DNA from: Rostratula benghalensis | Lineage: Eukaryota; Chordata; Aves; Charadriiformes; Rostratulidae | Direction: 5' to 3' | DNA: 64,000 bases | NCBI GenBank assembly: GCA_013399305.1 | Contig: VXAI01000376.1 | Span: forward strand, 1 to 64,000 | Shown: positions 49,006-61,800 of the stretch, piece by piece | Layout of the letters: each line of letters begins with the position of its first letter | Numbering within the stretch: position 1 is the first letter of the stretch | Notes under the pieces: generated by a model | Told to the model about the DNA's origin: nothing | What the model saw: the letters and a program-made list of their open reading frames with translations, nothing else | Database searches by the model: none | Translations under genes and position numbers: made by a program

Positions 49006-52000
49006 ACACTACTATAAAAGTGAGTCTATTAAGTTGTCTTCCAAATCCGTATGTCAAAAAATTATGTAATTTTTCCTCTCTCCTCACCTATATTGCATTT
49101 CACTTAAAATTCACTTTCAAATTCACTTTGTGTTGCATAGTCTTCTTTGCAGACCTGTGATAACTGGAAGAGGGGGAAATGTAAGGGGTTTTCTAGGTAA
49201 TTACAGCTTTAACACACTACACAACCAAATATAGAGCTGCAGAAGAGAATAACAGACTAAAAATTAATGGATTCATGGAACCTCAGGTAAAACTCAGTCA
49301 CTCAGGGTCCATGCACATGAGAAGAGTACCTCATAAAAATAAATGAAACAGAAGCCAGTGGAAAAAACTATAAATTTGTTCCTCTCAAAAATGGATTGCT
49401 AAAGAAAAGTTCTCGTCACTGTTCAGAAATCACCCAGGCTGAGCCTTAGGCAGTGAGAGCATAAATCAAGATTTCTCCACTTCCAGAGCGTACACTCTTG
49501 AAACATTTGGATCTAATGGGTAATCCTCAAAGCAGCCTTATGCATTTCTCTTAGGACACATCGTCACAAGTCCTGAAAAAAATACTGCAGATTAAAACAG
49601 AGATCAACTATGTAAGTAACACCTGACTTTGGTAAACTGCCAAATGACATTACCATTACACTGATTTACAGAAGATTAGTTTCCAGCAGTACCACCACGA
49701 TAACCTCATCTTCATCTGTTGGTTTTGTTCTGCCTGTTGGCTCTCAGAGGTGACAGAGGAAGAAATATTGAGCTACAAATAGATGATAAACAAGTACATT
49801 TTTCTGGGATGCTTTCCCAGGAGCTAAGGGTGTTCAGGTCCATGGGCTTGAAATCTGAACCCAGCAGTCCACACACTGTGCAGATGAGTTTCAGCCTTGC
49901 TCCTTCATAAGATAGCAGTCAGAAACTGATGTATGTTAATAATCATTATTATCATGAATAAACCATTCTTCACCTGTCACAGGTGAAAGTAGGACAGGGG
50001 TGTAGGAAAAAAAAAATAGCTTTTAGTGAGCAATAATTTAAGGTAGCTAATAATTGTGACAGGCAATCTGCATACACACAAAGTATTTTATACATATTCA
50101 AGGAACAGCTCTTGGGAAACAGGGAAGTTATGTTTTCTACACAGGAGGAAGAAAAGATAAACCTATACAGGCTGTTAAGCACCTCCATTATAGCATGAAA
50201 ACAGCACAGCAAGAGAGATTGTTTATTTAAAACAGCTTAACTGTAACATAACACCCAAATCTTTTTAGCTGATAATGGAAATTATTTGGGCATGAATACC
50301 CATTTTAAACATGTTTATGTCACACTTTACAGAAAGGTCAAAATTAATGTTATACCACAAGAATTTTTTGACATAAAATTATCTTGACTCTTGGAGCAAA
50401 GAACATTCCTATTACATTTACCACCTGGGGTTTAAATTTCACATTTTTATATATCTTTCTTTTTAAACTAGGTAACTCACAGACTATATTGGGAACTGCA
50501 TTAAAGGGATCTTATATCTACTAGCTATAATGCCCACTAGCTGCTTTTCCCCAACGAACTCACCAACCCTAATTCTCTGGGGGTTCACAAGTGATGTGTC
50601 TGAAGACGAGAGCGGAAGCTATTTTTTTGTCTGATCAATCTGCCAGTCTCATTGCCATATTTCTCTCAGTTTAACTCAAGGACTCATGTCTCTCCTCCCG
50701 CAGGCATTTCCCCAGAAACAGTGGGAAAGAGCAGAATGAAAAAACAGACTAACCAATCTCACAAATACAACAGTCACACAGAACTATCATAATTTTCCTA
50801 CACCCCAGAGTTTGCTATTTCCCTCCTCATTTTCACAAGCTTCTCAAGCCTATTTGTTGACATTCTTACAGTGATCCAATGCTTTCTGTGAGAAGATGGC
50901 ATCAGGCTTGGAAATCTTACACATGCCATGTTACATGGCTGGCTGACTCAAAGCTAATCTCAGCGTGATATTATTGACTTTCTTGGAGGAAGCAGTAAAC
51001 CCATCTTCAGACTGTTTCAGGCAAGAATGTGTGTTAGCAAGAGCAAGCAAACACATAAGACAGATTTTTCTTGGATGCTGATCAAAGGGTGTATCTCAAC
51101 ATCTTTTTTTCTTCAAAGCACCATTCAGAGAGAAAACAGTTTGTCTGCTAATTCCAAGCCTGCTTTTCCTCCAGTCCTCTGCTCAAAGAGTGTGGTTGGT
51201 TTTCTCCTTTCCTTACTGCCAGAAGGGTTCTTCCATCACTGTCCTTACCTCTCTCCCCAGCCAAGTTCTCTCTGCTCTACCTCCTCACTCAAACAGACAC
51301 CTGCATAGTCCTCAGTTCCCACATTTTTCATTCAGCCTGGCATTTGGGTGGTAGCTTTCACTCCTTTCGCCATAACTGTGTAGAAAAAAATTTCATCACT
51401 CCTTGCTGTCTGCGAAAGACGCCCACAGGACACATCAGTATCAGCAAGATTTTTGTTTGCAGACAGAAGAAAGCTGTTCTTGCATGGACCCACCACAACA
51501 GGAGTACCTCTAAAACAGGCTAAACAAGTAGCTGAGATACTTCAGCACACCCCAGACAGGAATTAGCTTGTATATAGCAGAGAAGCCTCTCCTGTTTTTA
51601 TCACAGCTCTGGATGGGACTGCTTCTTTCCCCACCAAACTCCAGCTCAGTTTTTTCACTTGCCTGCCTTTTTGCATAGGAGTCATCAATGTAATGTTCTC
51701 AGGATCTAGGCATACTGGAAGAAGAAAACTATGCCAGGACCCTTATCTACTGCAGTTAGTTCCTTATCAGTAAAGCAGCCATAATCACACTATTTGACCT
51801 GATGAGCCCTGGCCAAGGTTTTGTATGCCTGGGCTTTTATCAGCTGCATTGAAATGTAAGTAATGAAAAGGTGGAGAAGTTCCATACAGAGGAATCTACA
51901 CAGTCAGGAGGAGGTTGGAGGAGAACAAACCTTTGCTTTGCAGATGTGCCTTTGAATCTTCCTCCTATTCCATGATTTCCTTGCTCCTGTACTTGGGAAT

Positions 52001-52329
52001 AAGAAAAACTTCCCATCTCCACCACCCTGAGTTTCAACTGTGCCACACAGCACAAAAAAAAAAAATCAGTCTGTGCTGCTGTAACAGAAGGTGCAAACAG
52101 ATGTGGCAGTTTTACACGGGCAAGCATACAGAAGGGAGACAGAAATTCTGCTGAGGACAGTGTATGTGTGCTCAGAAGTGGTGGTGACACACACCACAGG
52201 GCACAGTCCAACACCAGAACTACTTCTGGCACATCAGAGGCCTCAACGCAGGCTGCGCTCCCACGAGAGGATGCAGCACTACAGAACTGAGGCAATGGAA
52301 ATGGTCTTCTTGCATGCAGAAAATGTTTG
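49006..52329. other. Intergenic DNA, no gene recognised
   Basis: No exon or repeat is recognised. The 189-codon frame on - (51840-52409) has no domain and overlaps the CR1 relic that begins near 52330. Confidence 0.55.
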
Positions 52330-53735
52330 TTGAGGAACTGCAGGAGGAGGTGAGAACTCTGCACAGCATCAGAGATTATGAAAACATATCTTCTCAAGAA
52401 CCTGAACAACCAACTGTGAGACAGAGAAGCATTCAGAGTCTCTATTTATTGGGTTGGGGAAAGGAGATTGAAAAGGGTGGAAGCTGAGGACTTCTGACAG
52501 CAGGAGAGAGGCTGTTGCTCCACCTGCAGATCAGCAACTACAAAAATAGATTTGGTGCCATGGCAGCAGGTGACAGGCTGGGACCTCTGTTCAGAGCAGC
52601 ATCAGAGCTAACTGAGCCTAAATCACATTGCAGCACCAGGAGAAAGTGGTAATAGCAACAGGAGACTCCCTGCTGTGCAGGACAGAGGCCTCCATCTGCC
52701 AGCCTCCTAGGGAGATTTGGTAGGGTCCAGGACTTTGAAGATACTCTGAAGGCCAGAAAAGCCTCTGAAATCTATTATCCCCCGCTGCTTCCATGTGGGC
52801 ACCAACAAAATTGCCTTCAGAGACCTAGAAAGTACCAAGCAATAATACATGGGACCCCGAGGACATGGGTGCTAAAGTGGTCTCAGTCTTGCCTCTAAAA
52901 GGGAATGCACAGGGATAAAAACACTTGAGGAAGAGTGGACTGATCCTGCAAATCAACAGCTTGTTGCAAAGTTGGAGATGATAACAGGAATTTGGCTTTT
53001 ATGATCATGGACCCTATCTGAGGGTCAAGGGTTGCTAGAGAGAGGTTAAACTTACCTAAGTGGAACAAAAGCATCTGTGCCAACAGTTTGATCAACCTGG
53101 TGAGGAGAGCTTAAAACTAGGAAGGATGAGGGGAAAGGAGGAATGACAACCCCCACCTAAGTAATGTAGTGGTGTAGAGAGTTAACAGCAAAGTCTCCAG
53201 AGTGATATGGGCAAGAAAGACCTCATAATTAATACTGCGGGGCTGAAGAGGGCTCAGGCACAGAATATGCACACAGTTAAGGAAGTTCCTACAGCACAGC
53301 ATCACGGAAAAACCTTTCAACCATTGAAATCAACGTGACTGGGTTCTTCTCTGAAGTGCCTGAACAGTGATCCAGGTAGCATGGGGAATTAGAAGTCTAT
53401 GTGAAATTAGAGGGCTACAATCTCCTTTGGATTGTGGAGATGTGGTGCCTCACATGGTGCCTCCAGGTTTTAATGCCCAGAGGGCTGTTACAGATGGATA
53501 CAGCTCTACCACTAGGATGGGAAATTGTCTATTATATGAGAAATGAGCAGGAATGTATGAAGCTTTGCTTTGGGATGAATGATGAGCCAGCTAATAAGCA
53601 ACTTCCTTTAGGTGACACTAGTTTGGGACTTGGACTAGGTAGCCTTCAGAGGTGCCTTCTGATCCACCAGCACAAATTCCTGCATATTTGTCTAGGAGGA
53701 AAGCCATACTTAGAAAACAAGACTTAGCTTCCCCT
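52330..53735 (+). mobile_element. CR1 LINE 5' portion: ORF1 esterase relic plus start of ORF2 endonuclease
   Basis: This is the 5' side of a CR1, unusual because most copies are 5'-truncated. It starts with GAACTGCAGGAGGAGGTGAG, the coiled-coil-like beginning of ORF1. At 52646-52672 one frame reads VVIATGDSL, retaining the GDSL box of the ORF1 SGNH-type esterase domain; at 52792-52809 another frame gives HVGTNK, the position of the family's GxND box. GGCTTTTATGATCATGGACC and GCTTAAAACTAGGAAGGA match the end of ORF1. The frame 53401-53727 then matches the ORF2 apurinic endonuclease start: LLWIVEMW with the catalytic-type Glu at 53437-53439, and RNEQECMKLCFGMNDEP. Frameshifts and stops separate the pieces, so it is a dead relic. 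Confidence 0.87.
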
Positions 53736-54586
53736 TAGATACAGCACATGTGAACCTCTACCTATTTTTCTCCCCTTGCTCATATGCTTTTTTTTCTATT
53801 TGGCTCCTTTCTGCACAGAAAGGGAGAAAATTAAAGAACACACTGTAACTGCTGAAAGGGAGTACTCCAGGAGACTCATTAACCATACAAACCCAAGCAT
53901 ATCATATGGAGTTCTGCAAATGACAAAGGACAGCAGGTGTTCAATTTATTTGATCAGTCTTACTGTTCCTTCACAATACAAAGGTGAGGCCAAACACGTC
54001 ATTCTTAATGACCATGTCATGTGCAAACAATACTGTCTATTACTTACACAAATCACACACGCCCACAATTTTACAGAGAGTTCTCAGGAGTCCTTTTTTT
54101 GTGGGGTTTTCTGAGAGGTCTCTGTAACTGTATCCTTTTCCCACCAGGTGCTACTGTCTGGTTAACGGACCGTAAAAGTTATTTAAAGGCTGTTCTTTGT
54201 TACCTTGGCCTTGGCTTTTATGTGTACAGTATGTACCCATTTCCCATTGTGCATGAGGGGGGTTACAGTAAAGCTAACGCTCCTTGTCCATAATGAAGCA
54301 GAGGACCCAACTAATAAATCCTAACTGTCCACGGGCATTCATGTAAACTTATTTCACCTAGTGTCCTTTGGACAAAATAGACCAAAAAGACCAAAATTAC
54401 CAACCCCCTGTTTAGATCCAGGAGTTCAGCACAAGTGGATCTTTTAAGGAAAGGTTTTATGATTTAGGGTTCAGTGAAAAAGAGTGCAGAGCCTGCAGAG
54501 CCCATTTATGTTTGCTCAGGGCCTGATAGCACTGGAAGTAAGAAAAAGTAAGGGTAGAGATGATACTATGCAGTGACAACGTAGGA
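53736..54586. other. Intergenic DNA, no gene recognised
   Basis: No supported exon or transposon; the CR1 similarity stops near 53735. Frames of about 90-112 codons show no domain. Confidence 0.55.
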
Positions 54587-54843
54587 GACATTCTGCAGAG
54601 GTGAGAGTGAACCCAGATCTCCTAAATCCCGATTCTGCACCTTGCCCAGGGCCTCTGCCACAGCACTATTTTAGCCAACTTGTACTGCTTAGCAAGAAAA
54701 AAAAAAAAAAAAAAAGACATTCTGCAGAGGTGAGAGTGAACCCAGATCTCCTAAATCCCGATTCTGCACCTTGCCCAGGGCCTCTGCCACAGCACTATTT
54801 TAGCCAACTTGTACTGCTTAGCAAGAAAAAAAAAAAAAAAAAA
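54587..54843. repeat. Perfect 129-bp tandem duplication with A-tracts
   Basis: The unit starts GACATTCTGCAGAGGTGAGA and ends AGCAAG plus an A-run. Copy 1 is 54587-54715 (A19) and copy 2 is 54716-54843 (A18). By eye the non-A portions are identical. The 129-bp period is a multiple of three, so an open frame reads through both copies (54601-54852), but the peptide has no recognisable domain and is probably not real. It could be a recent duplication or an assembly artefact at the A-run. Confidence 0.95.
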
Positions 54844-57800
54844 GGTTCTTAAGATAAGGAAGTCCAGGAAAAAAATTCACTTGTTTAGTCCCACCTCTTC
54901 ACAGAGGGGTGAAGTTATACTGCTTTGAAGTTCTTTTTATTATTAATGTACAAAACAAGAAGTATGAGAACTTCAAAGAAAGAAGACTGCAGGGCTGAAA
55001 GGGTTTATTGGAGACAGACGGTCAGACACAGGCTCTTAAAAGCACGTAGACCAGCTGAGAATATCAGCCATTTATCTGAAAATAGCTTGAAATACTGAAA
55101 GAGGGAAATCATGTCTTTCACCATCAGTGCCTTGAATCCAGCTGCAGTTTCCAGTTGTAAAACTCAATACAGCTCAATAGATATATGATTTTGGTCATAA
55201 CTAGCATAGACTTTATGCCGACCTACCAGTACAGGGTCTCAGCAAGAAAAACCATGAAAGAGCCAGTTACTATTCCCTATTTCACCCCACCACCACTATT
55301 TTTGCCTGTATGCTTGTACACCCACCTAAGACTTCTTTCACTTTTCTTTCACAGAAAGATTGTGATACAGATCTGTTCAGAATAACTTTAAAAGGAACAA
55401 AAGCTGCCACCTCTCGCCTCCTCTGAGCCAAGTCACAGGGTGAGGGGAGCCAGGGATGGGGGGAGTCACCTGAAAAAGCAGCTAGCCATGAAGTCAGCCC
55501 TAGATGCCTCCCTCAGTGCACAGCAGCAAGGCTGTCTCCAGCATGCCTCACAATAGCCTCTGCACTGAATTTGGGTCTCCTCCAACTTGAAGTTACCTTA
55601 AGGGCACTGCTTCAGGCTTCATATTTTTCATTTGCTGTCACATGAGCTTGCTCTCTCCTAGGGACCAAAAAGGATTTCCCACTTAAAAAAAGGCAGGCAC
55701 AGCCACATTGTGTGGCTTTCTGGGTCTCGGAAAACACAACTTTGCACACAGGCTTTTCATTTAGCTATAAATTCTTGATGCATTTCTGTTCTTCTGCATA
55801 TAACCTTTCTTATTCTGGGACCAAGTTCAAAGAAATTACTTCAAGAGCATTTGGCATGAGCTCAGAAGCCTCACATGAGATGTCCATGTGAAGCACTCAG
55901 CCACTGGGATTGAGGAGCTGAGACTTTCAATCCCTGATACTCTCTGCTTTCCCAGAGACCCCAGCCCTGCAGTTTTCTCTCTAGGTCTGTACCTCCTCCT
56001 CAGCAAAACTGCACCCTGCTATCCCCTCTACCCCACACTCCCAGCCTGATTTGAAGGGTCCACCCAACACATCTCTTCATTGGAGAAAAGGTGATACCAG
56101 GGTTGACTGACCGTCTACCAGCCAAGGGAATCACTTCCCAAGTGAATTAAGACCCTGCCTCATGGGCAGTATAGCATGTGTGAAGGCTGTGATAGCCCCC
56201 ATCAAGTGACACCATAACCTCCTGGTATCAGTTACCCTTCTGATCCCAACTGTGATCACAAGGCTAGCATGGACTCACTCCTCCAAAGGAAGCTCCGGTC
56301 TGCTCTCCCTACTCCCAGCCTCTCTGCTGCTCCATACAGACAAACACCTGTGTGGGACTGGGATTTCACAGCTGCTCAAAAGGGATCCCAAAATGAATAA
56401 TCCTAAATCACTGAACCAGTGGAAGAAAGGGCTGCAAGTGTCCTCACAAGCACCACGGGAGGCTACCCACGTCCGCAGCAAGATGCCCAGCTATGGAAGA
56501 GCAAGCTCTTCCACCAGGTCAGGTGCCTGAAACCTCCACATCAGTCATAACCCCAGAGATGGTAGACTTTCACTGCTGCAAAGAGCACTGATCTTTCATG
56601 TTGTGAATGGGGCAATCAATATTGAGCTAATGTGGCTTGTTAAACCAGCAGCCACCACTGGTGAAGCCATCCTCAAAGACTCACAGTGAGAATGTAGTTT
56701 CCTAGCTGCCAGTTTCAGGGTGATGAGCCCAAAGTTCCCAGATAACTAGGTTATTATATAAATCTTAAAACACAGCGTACACACCTTACCCCAGCATCAC
56801 TGCCCACTCACAAGGCTTTTTTCCTCCACCTTATATTCCTTTGGCACATTCTGTGCATGTGCTGTATGCCCTTCTTCCAGGTTTAGTACAAAGGCCCTGC
56901 CCAGAATTTCAGAAGCAGCACCTGTTGAGTTCATACATCACACCCATCGTGCTGGAAATCTAGCTCTTGGCGGTACATAAGACAGACTGGGAAATCCTGT
57001 GTATTAAATTACCCCACTTATCCTATAACACATTGAGCTGGAAGTGATGCTGGTCCTTTGGAGCTGAAGACCCAAATAGGAGAAAGACCACTTTCGAGTA
57101 CATACTGCCACAGCACAGGTAGGGAATGAAGTCAGAGTAAAGGATATTTGGATGTACAGACAAACCTGCTCTTTCTCCATAGGAACACTGTGCCTGCCTG
57201 TTTGATGTTAATGCCTCTGCTGTCCAAGATTTCTCTCCTCTCTCTCTCTCATCCTTCAATGTTTTCCTTTTGTCTGAGAGTCCCTGCCTTCAGACTTCCA
57301 ATAGCATGAACCTCTTTACAAACACTGCTTGTCATGCTTCTTTTTAAAGCTCCTGTTAAGAGTGTGACACAGCGCTGAACTTTTTTTCTTTAGAGGTGGG
57401 GGTTAATCATCAGATTTCAGATCTTTGCTATTAAAATCCATCAGACAACAAATGAATCTAGGTAATGAGACAAGACTGTCACTTTGTTAGAAATCAATGT
57501 CATGGTGTTTTAGAAGCAAAATCCATTTACAATTACATTACAAGAAAGAATATATCTGGGACGCTCATTTCAGTGTTGGTAATACACATCATCACTTTCC
57601 CGAGACACACACCATCAAACACCAGATATACAGCATGTGCAGAAGATGAATATGAGAACACTGCTTAGGTTTGGAAGATATGGTGCTAGACTGCACTTCC
57701 CAAGATTTTTGGATTAAGACTTCCTATTTTTTGTAGCTTACCAGTCATATTCCAAGTTTTAACTGGAATTGGTCCATGTTTAGTCTGGTTTCACAGATCT

Positions 57801-58808
57801 GCTGGACCTGTTACCCTGTCCTGTAGCTACAGGATGTTGCTGAACCCATCTTGGAAACACATGTTCTGCAGAAATCTGCAGTTCTTGCCACAAATCCTCC
57901 ATGAAAACCACTATGGGTATCAGACTGAAATACAATCCCCAAGTGAGGAATAGCTTTTTCCAAAGCTGATTCTAAAAAAGCACCATGTTAGGAGAAGCTG
58001 GATGCATTGGGCTTGAAGATCCAAGGAGTTTGTGGGTGTCTCCACTCAGCAAAGCGTGTGTCCCAAAGATGCACGTGTATACAAAACACACACAACTGGC
58101 CACGCAGACCAACATAGGCAAATAACAGTGCCTTTACTGACTCCCACAAAGCTGAGAGCAGTACCCACATGAACATGAACAACCTGAGCAGCACCCCCCT
58201 GCTCCCACCTGCCCCTCCAGCTGGACAGGACTGAAGGTCCTTCATTCTCGTCATCCACAGGCACACATACATCTGCAGAAACTTCCAACCCCAGACATTT
58301 ACTCCGTCCAGACTCCATACCAAGACCATGAGTCTCACTTACCTTGTGTCCAGCCTTAGGCTTTCACATTCTGGTCTTCTACTCACCAACTAGCTGAGCC
58401 TGAAGTCTGACAGTGAAACACACACTTATACACATGCACTGAGACAGAGAGAAAAAGAAAAAAAAAACACATTAATTGGCTTTAATATGAGGACAGGATA
58501 GGCTGAAATGCAGACACAGGGCTCAGCCAGAAAAACACACTGATCAGCAACATACTCACACCCACTTGGACCCTTTTATCCCCTATCCCCTCTCCTATCC
58601 ATTCTCCCATGCTTGTTCCTCCTTAATTTGCTTTGATCCCTCCTTTCCCTGCCACTGGCCCTTCCTTTAAACATCCCATAATGTTTTATACATTCCTGCA
58701 ATCCCTTTTAAGTATCCTACAATAAGTCTTATGCAATCCCACAAGCCTCCTGAAATGTCCCATCACAGGTTTGCTCTTTCCATGAGACCCATGATAATCT
58801 TCCTCCCT

Positions 58809-58845
<37 letters not shown>

Positions 58846-61800
58846 TATGTTCATGATTGAGAATTAAGCACTAGGTTTGCCTTGGTTAAAAACCATATTG
58901 GCAATGTTAAAAATGCAATAGTGATGGGAGGGTACCTGGAAGCATTACCTTACACCATTTCATTTATTACTCTGACTAGGTGGTCTCTGCACCTACAGCA
59001 GCCTGGGAGTTTCACTTCTCAGAGGAGGTGGGAGACAATGGTTTTGCATGGACACCAGAGAACTTCCCAGCACCACCAAGGGCAGCAGGCATGTTCCTGG
59101 GTCACTGCAAATCAATGTATCCCCACTGGAAAAGATGAAAGCCAGGTTTTCACCAACACAGACATTATCCCTGTTGCTTTTACCTTTCTTTCTCTGTAGT
59201 GCTATAGCACTTAGATGTTCTGAGCCCACTCCAGTATGGCCTTGCTGTTAGACTGCTAAAGCTGTATTCTGTCAAAACAGATATACCAACTGGGAAGAAG
59301 AAGGAGGGAAGCCATGGAGGGGCAAGCTAATGTATCTTCAGTAACCTTGACAGTATCTGGGCACCAAGCCCTCAGCTGCTCTGTGGCTGGGCTTGCCTTC
59401 CTGCCAAAACTGCGGGACTGAGAGGGACACACACAGCCACCCACCTTGCCTGGCCCTGCAGGAAGCCAAAGTATGTTTTCCTGTATCAGACACCAGGAAC
59501 AGAGATCACAATCCCACAACCAGTGAAAGGGCATGGTACAACCAGTTACTCCTAGGACACTCCATTTCTTCCCTGCAGCAGAGTCTTCGCATCTAGTAGC
59601 ATGATTTTGGCTAGAGTCCTCCATCCCAGGGGCTGACGTGAGATGATGTGCAATCTGGGATTCAAGAGGTGCTTGCAGACAGGCAGAGCTAAGGCAGAAG
59701 TGGAGGCTCTCAACCTGCTGGGCACCAGCTGCTTCCATCGCCCAAACAGACACAGCGTGCCAAGTAGAAAAAGAGTTTCTCTCCTTCCTGCCTTCATTCC
59801 CCAAAGTGACAACCGTTTCAGGATTCACGAGGAATATCCATGGGACAACAGGCATGCTCCTCCAGCCTTGACCTTCCATTGCCTTGACCTCTGTACAGAC
59901 CATGGAGAACATGAATTCCAGAGACATGCTTGGCCCAGGCAAAAGTCCCAATGCTGAAGCCAAATCTCAGTCCTGACAATCAACTACAGCTCATCCACCC
60001 CTCCTGCAGCCTGTCTTGCTTTTCCATGCTCCTAGTACAGCCTGCTGTTTCCCACATCCATCAAATCTAACTGCTTGAAGTTCAGCTGCAGCTGATGGGA
60101 TGGGATGCTGGGCATATGGATTCCAGACTTCCAGTTAATGGCATAAATTGTTGCCACCTCTCCGGCTTGCTGAGCAATCACAGTCAGAAAAGCTATGAAA
60201 GGGACATAACTCGCAGCAGGCACACCCTTAGCAAAGCCTGGCACTCGGGTTGTCCTGATCTCCTTCTAGCAATGGCAAAATAGTAGTAAATGGCTTAGTT
60301 CAAGACCAGATGAGTTCTCCACTATTTGCTTAGCTCCCTGCCACCCATTTGCAGTCTACCTTGGTAGCAGGGAGCTCATTCCTGTTTTGCTACAGAAGCA
60401 AAGAACCTTTGGAAGTCCAGAACAGGGGTCAGCGTCTTTTCTTCTTTTGGATTTACTGTTGTTGTTCTGCATGTTTTGTTTATCAGTGCCAAATATTCAC
60501 TAAGGGAAGTTCTCCACATCCTTTGCAGCAGCACATGATTTTTTCCAAGTCACCTTTAAAGTCAAGTCTTCAGGGCTAGATGTCTATTCTCCACCTGCCT
60601 GCAAACCTACAGCCAGGCTCACCAGATGGCCTGTGAAATGGGCTGCAAAAGAATGCAAAAGCTGGCCATTTACCACTCCAGAGAGCAAACACAACATTAT
60701 GGCACTGGGGACTAACCGTGGCAGCACCAAGCATGAGGCTGCACACTTGCTGGCAACGAGGGATGCCGCAACTTCGGGAGCAGATAAAATCCCAGCAAAT
60801 GGATCGGGGCAAGATGCAGGGAAGCGTCTGCAAAAACGGAAGGGTGCAGGGAAGCATCTCGCCTTCTTCCCCAGCCTAATCTGATGCTGGGCTGAAGCCT
60901 GCAGGAGAGGACTCTCATTTCACAGAAGGGAAACTGGGTATAGATGGGTCAGCCTCTTCCTATCAAGGTGCGCACGCAACTTTACCTTAGGGCATCTTCA
61001 CTGAGCACCCAGTGTTCTCTGCCTCTGAGAGTGCACAGCGGGTGCCAAGCAGCTGGGACCGTCTGGGGTCTGTCCTGAGCAAGAGTGGCCCTGCATGTTT
61101 GATGTTTAAAATCAACTTCTTCCTGACGGTCACAGTTACCTGGAGCCTCCTATTAATGGCCCTTTGCTTTTAAGAAGGTTTTGGAAAAAGAACCTGATGA
61201 TTTGTTGTCTGAAAGCTGCAGCCATCGGCGCAAAGACCATACAGTATTTAGAAGGACTACAAGACATTTATTTCTTGTGCCACAGACTGACTGATTTAGT
61301 GTAAGCATTAGCAAATATAGCTATTTGTCTGCAGCAACATTTTGGATCCATGTTTTGGCTTAATCTCTTTGGAGAATATACAGAACCATTTGAAAAAAAC
61401 AGACACAAACCCTATAGCCAGTGCAAAGAGTCAGTATCTATCCTTGATGCAGGACAGGCTCAAGAAAACTTTCCCTGATGAGACTTTCCAAGTGTTCTCT
61501 GCCCAGTCACAGACAGTGTGTAAAGACATGTCATCAAAGTAGGTACCAATATTAGGATTGAATTCAGGATAGAGTCCTGATCCTCTAAGTTGCCTCCTAT
61601 AGGCAGGCTGCTCTCCCTGGCCAGAACCCATTGCAGGATCAGTATCTCCTTACACAGAGAGGTCAACCAGTTCAAGGAGAAGACCCAGATCACTTGTCAC
61701 TATTCCTGTCACTGTTTGATGCCCAGGAGGCAGTACGTCCTCCCTATTCCCCCAAATTGCTCTTGATGCCACAGCCCATGTCCAGCACACCCATTCTTAA

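Noticed and set aside
51840..52409. 189-codon - strand frame
   Set aside because: No recognisable domain; its beginning overlaps the antisense of the CR1 relic at 52330.
54601..54852. 83-codon frame with a repeated 43-residue unit ending in poly-Lys
   Set aside because: It arises because the tandem unit is 129 bp (divisible by three) and contains an A-run; no domain or coding context.
58812..58843. Possible poly(A) tail of a processed pseudogene on the - strand
   Set aside because: AATAAA abuts the A-run with no spacing and the adjoining - strand sequence resembles no gene.
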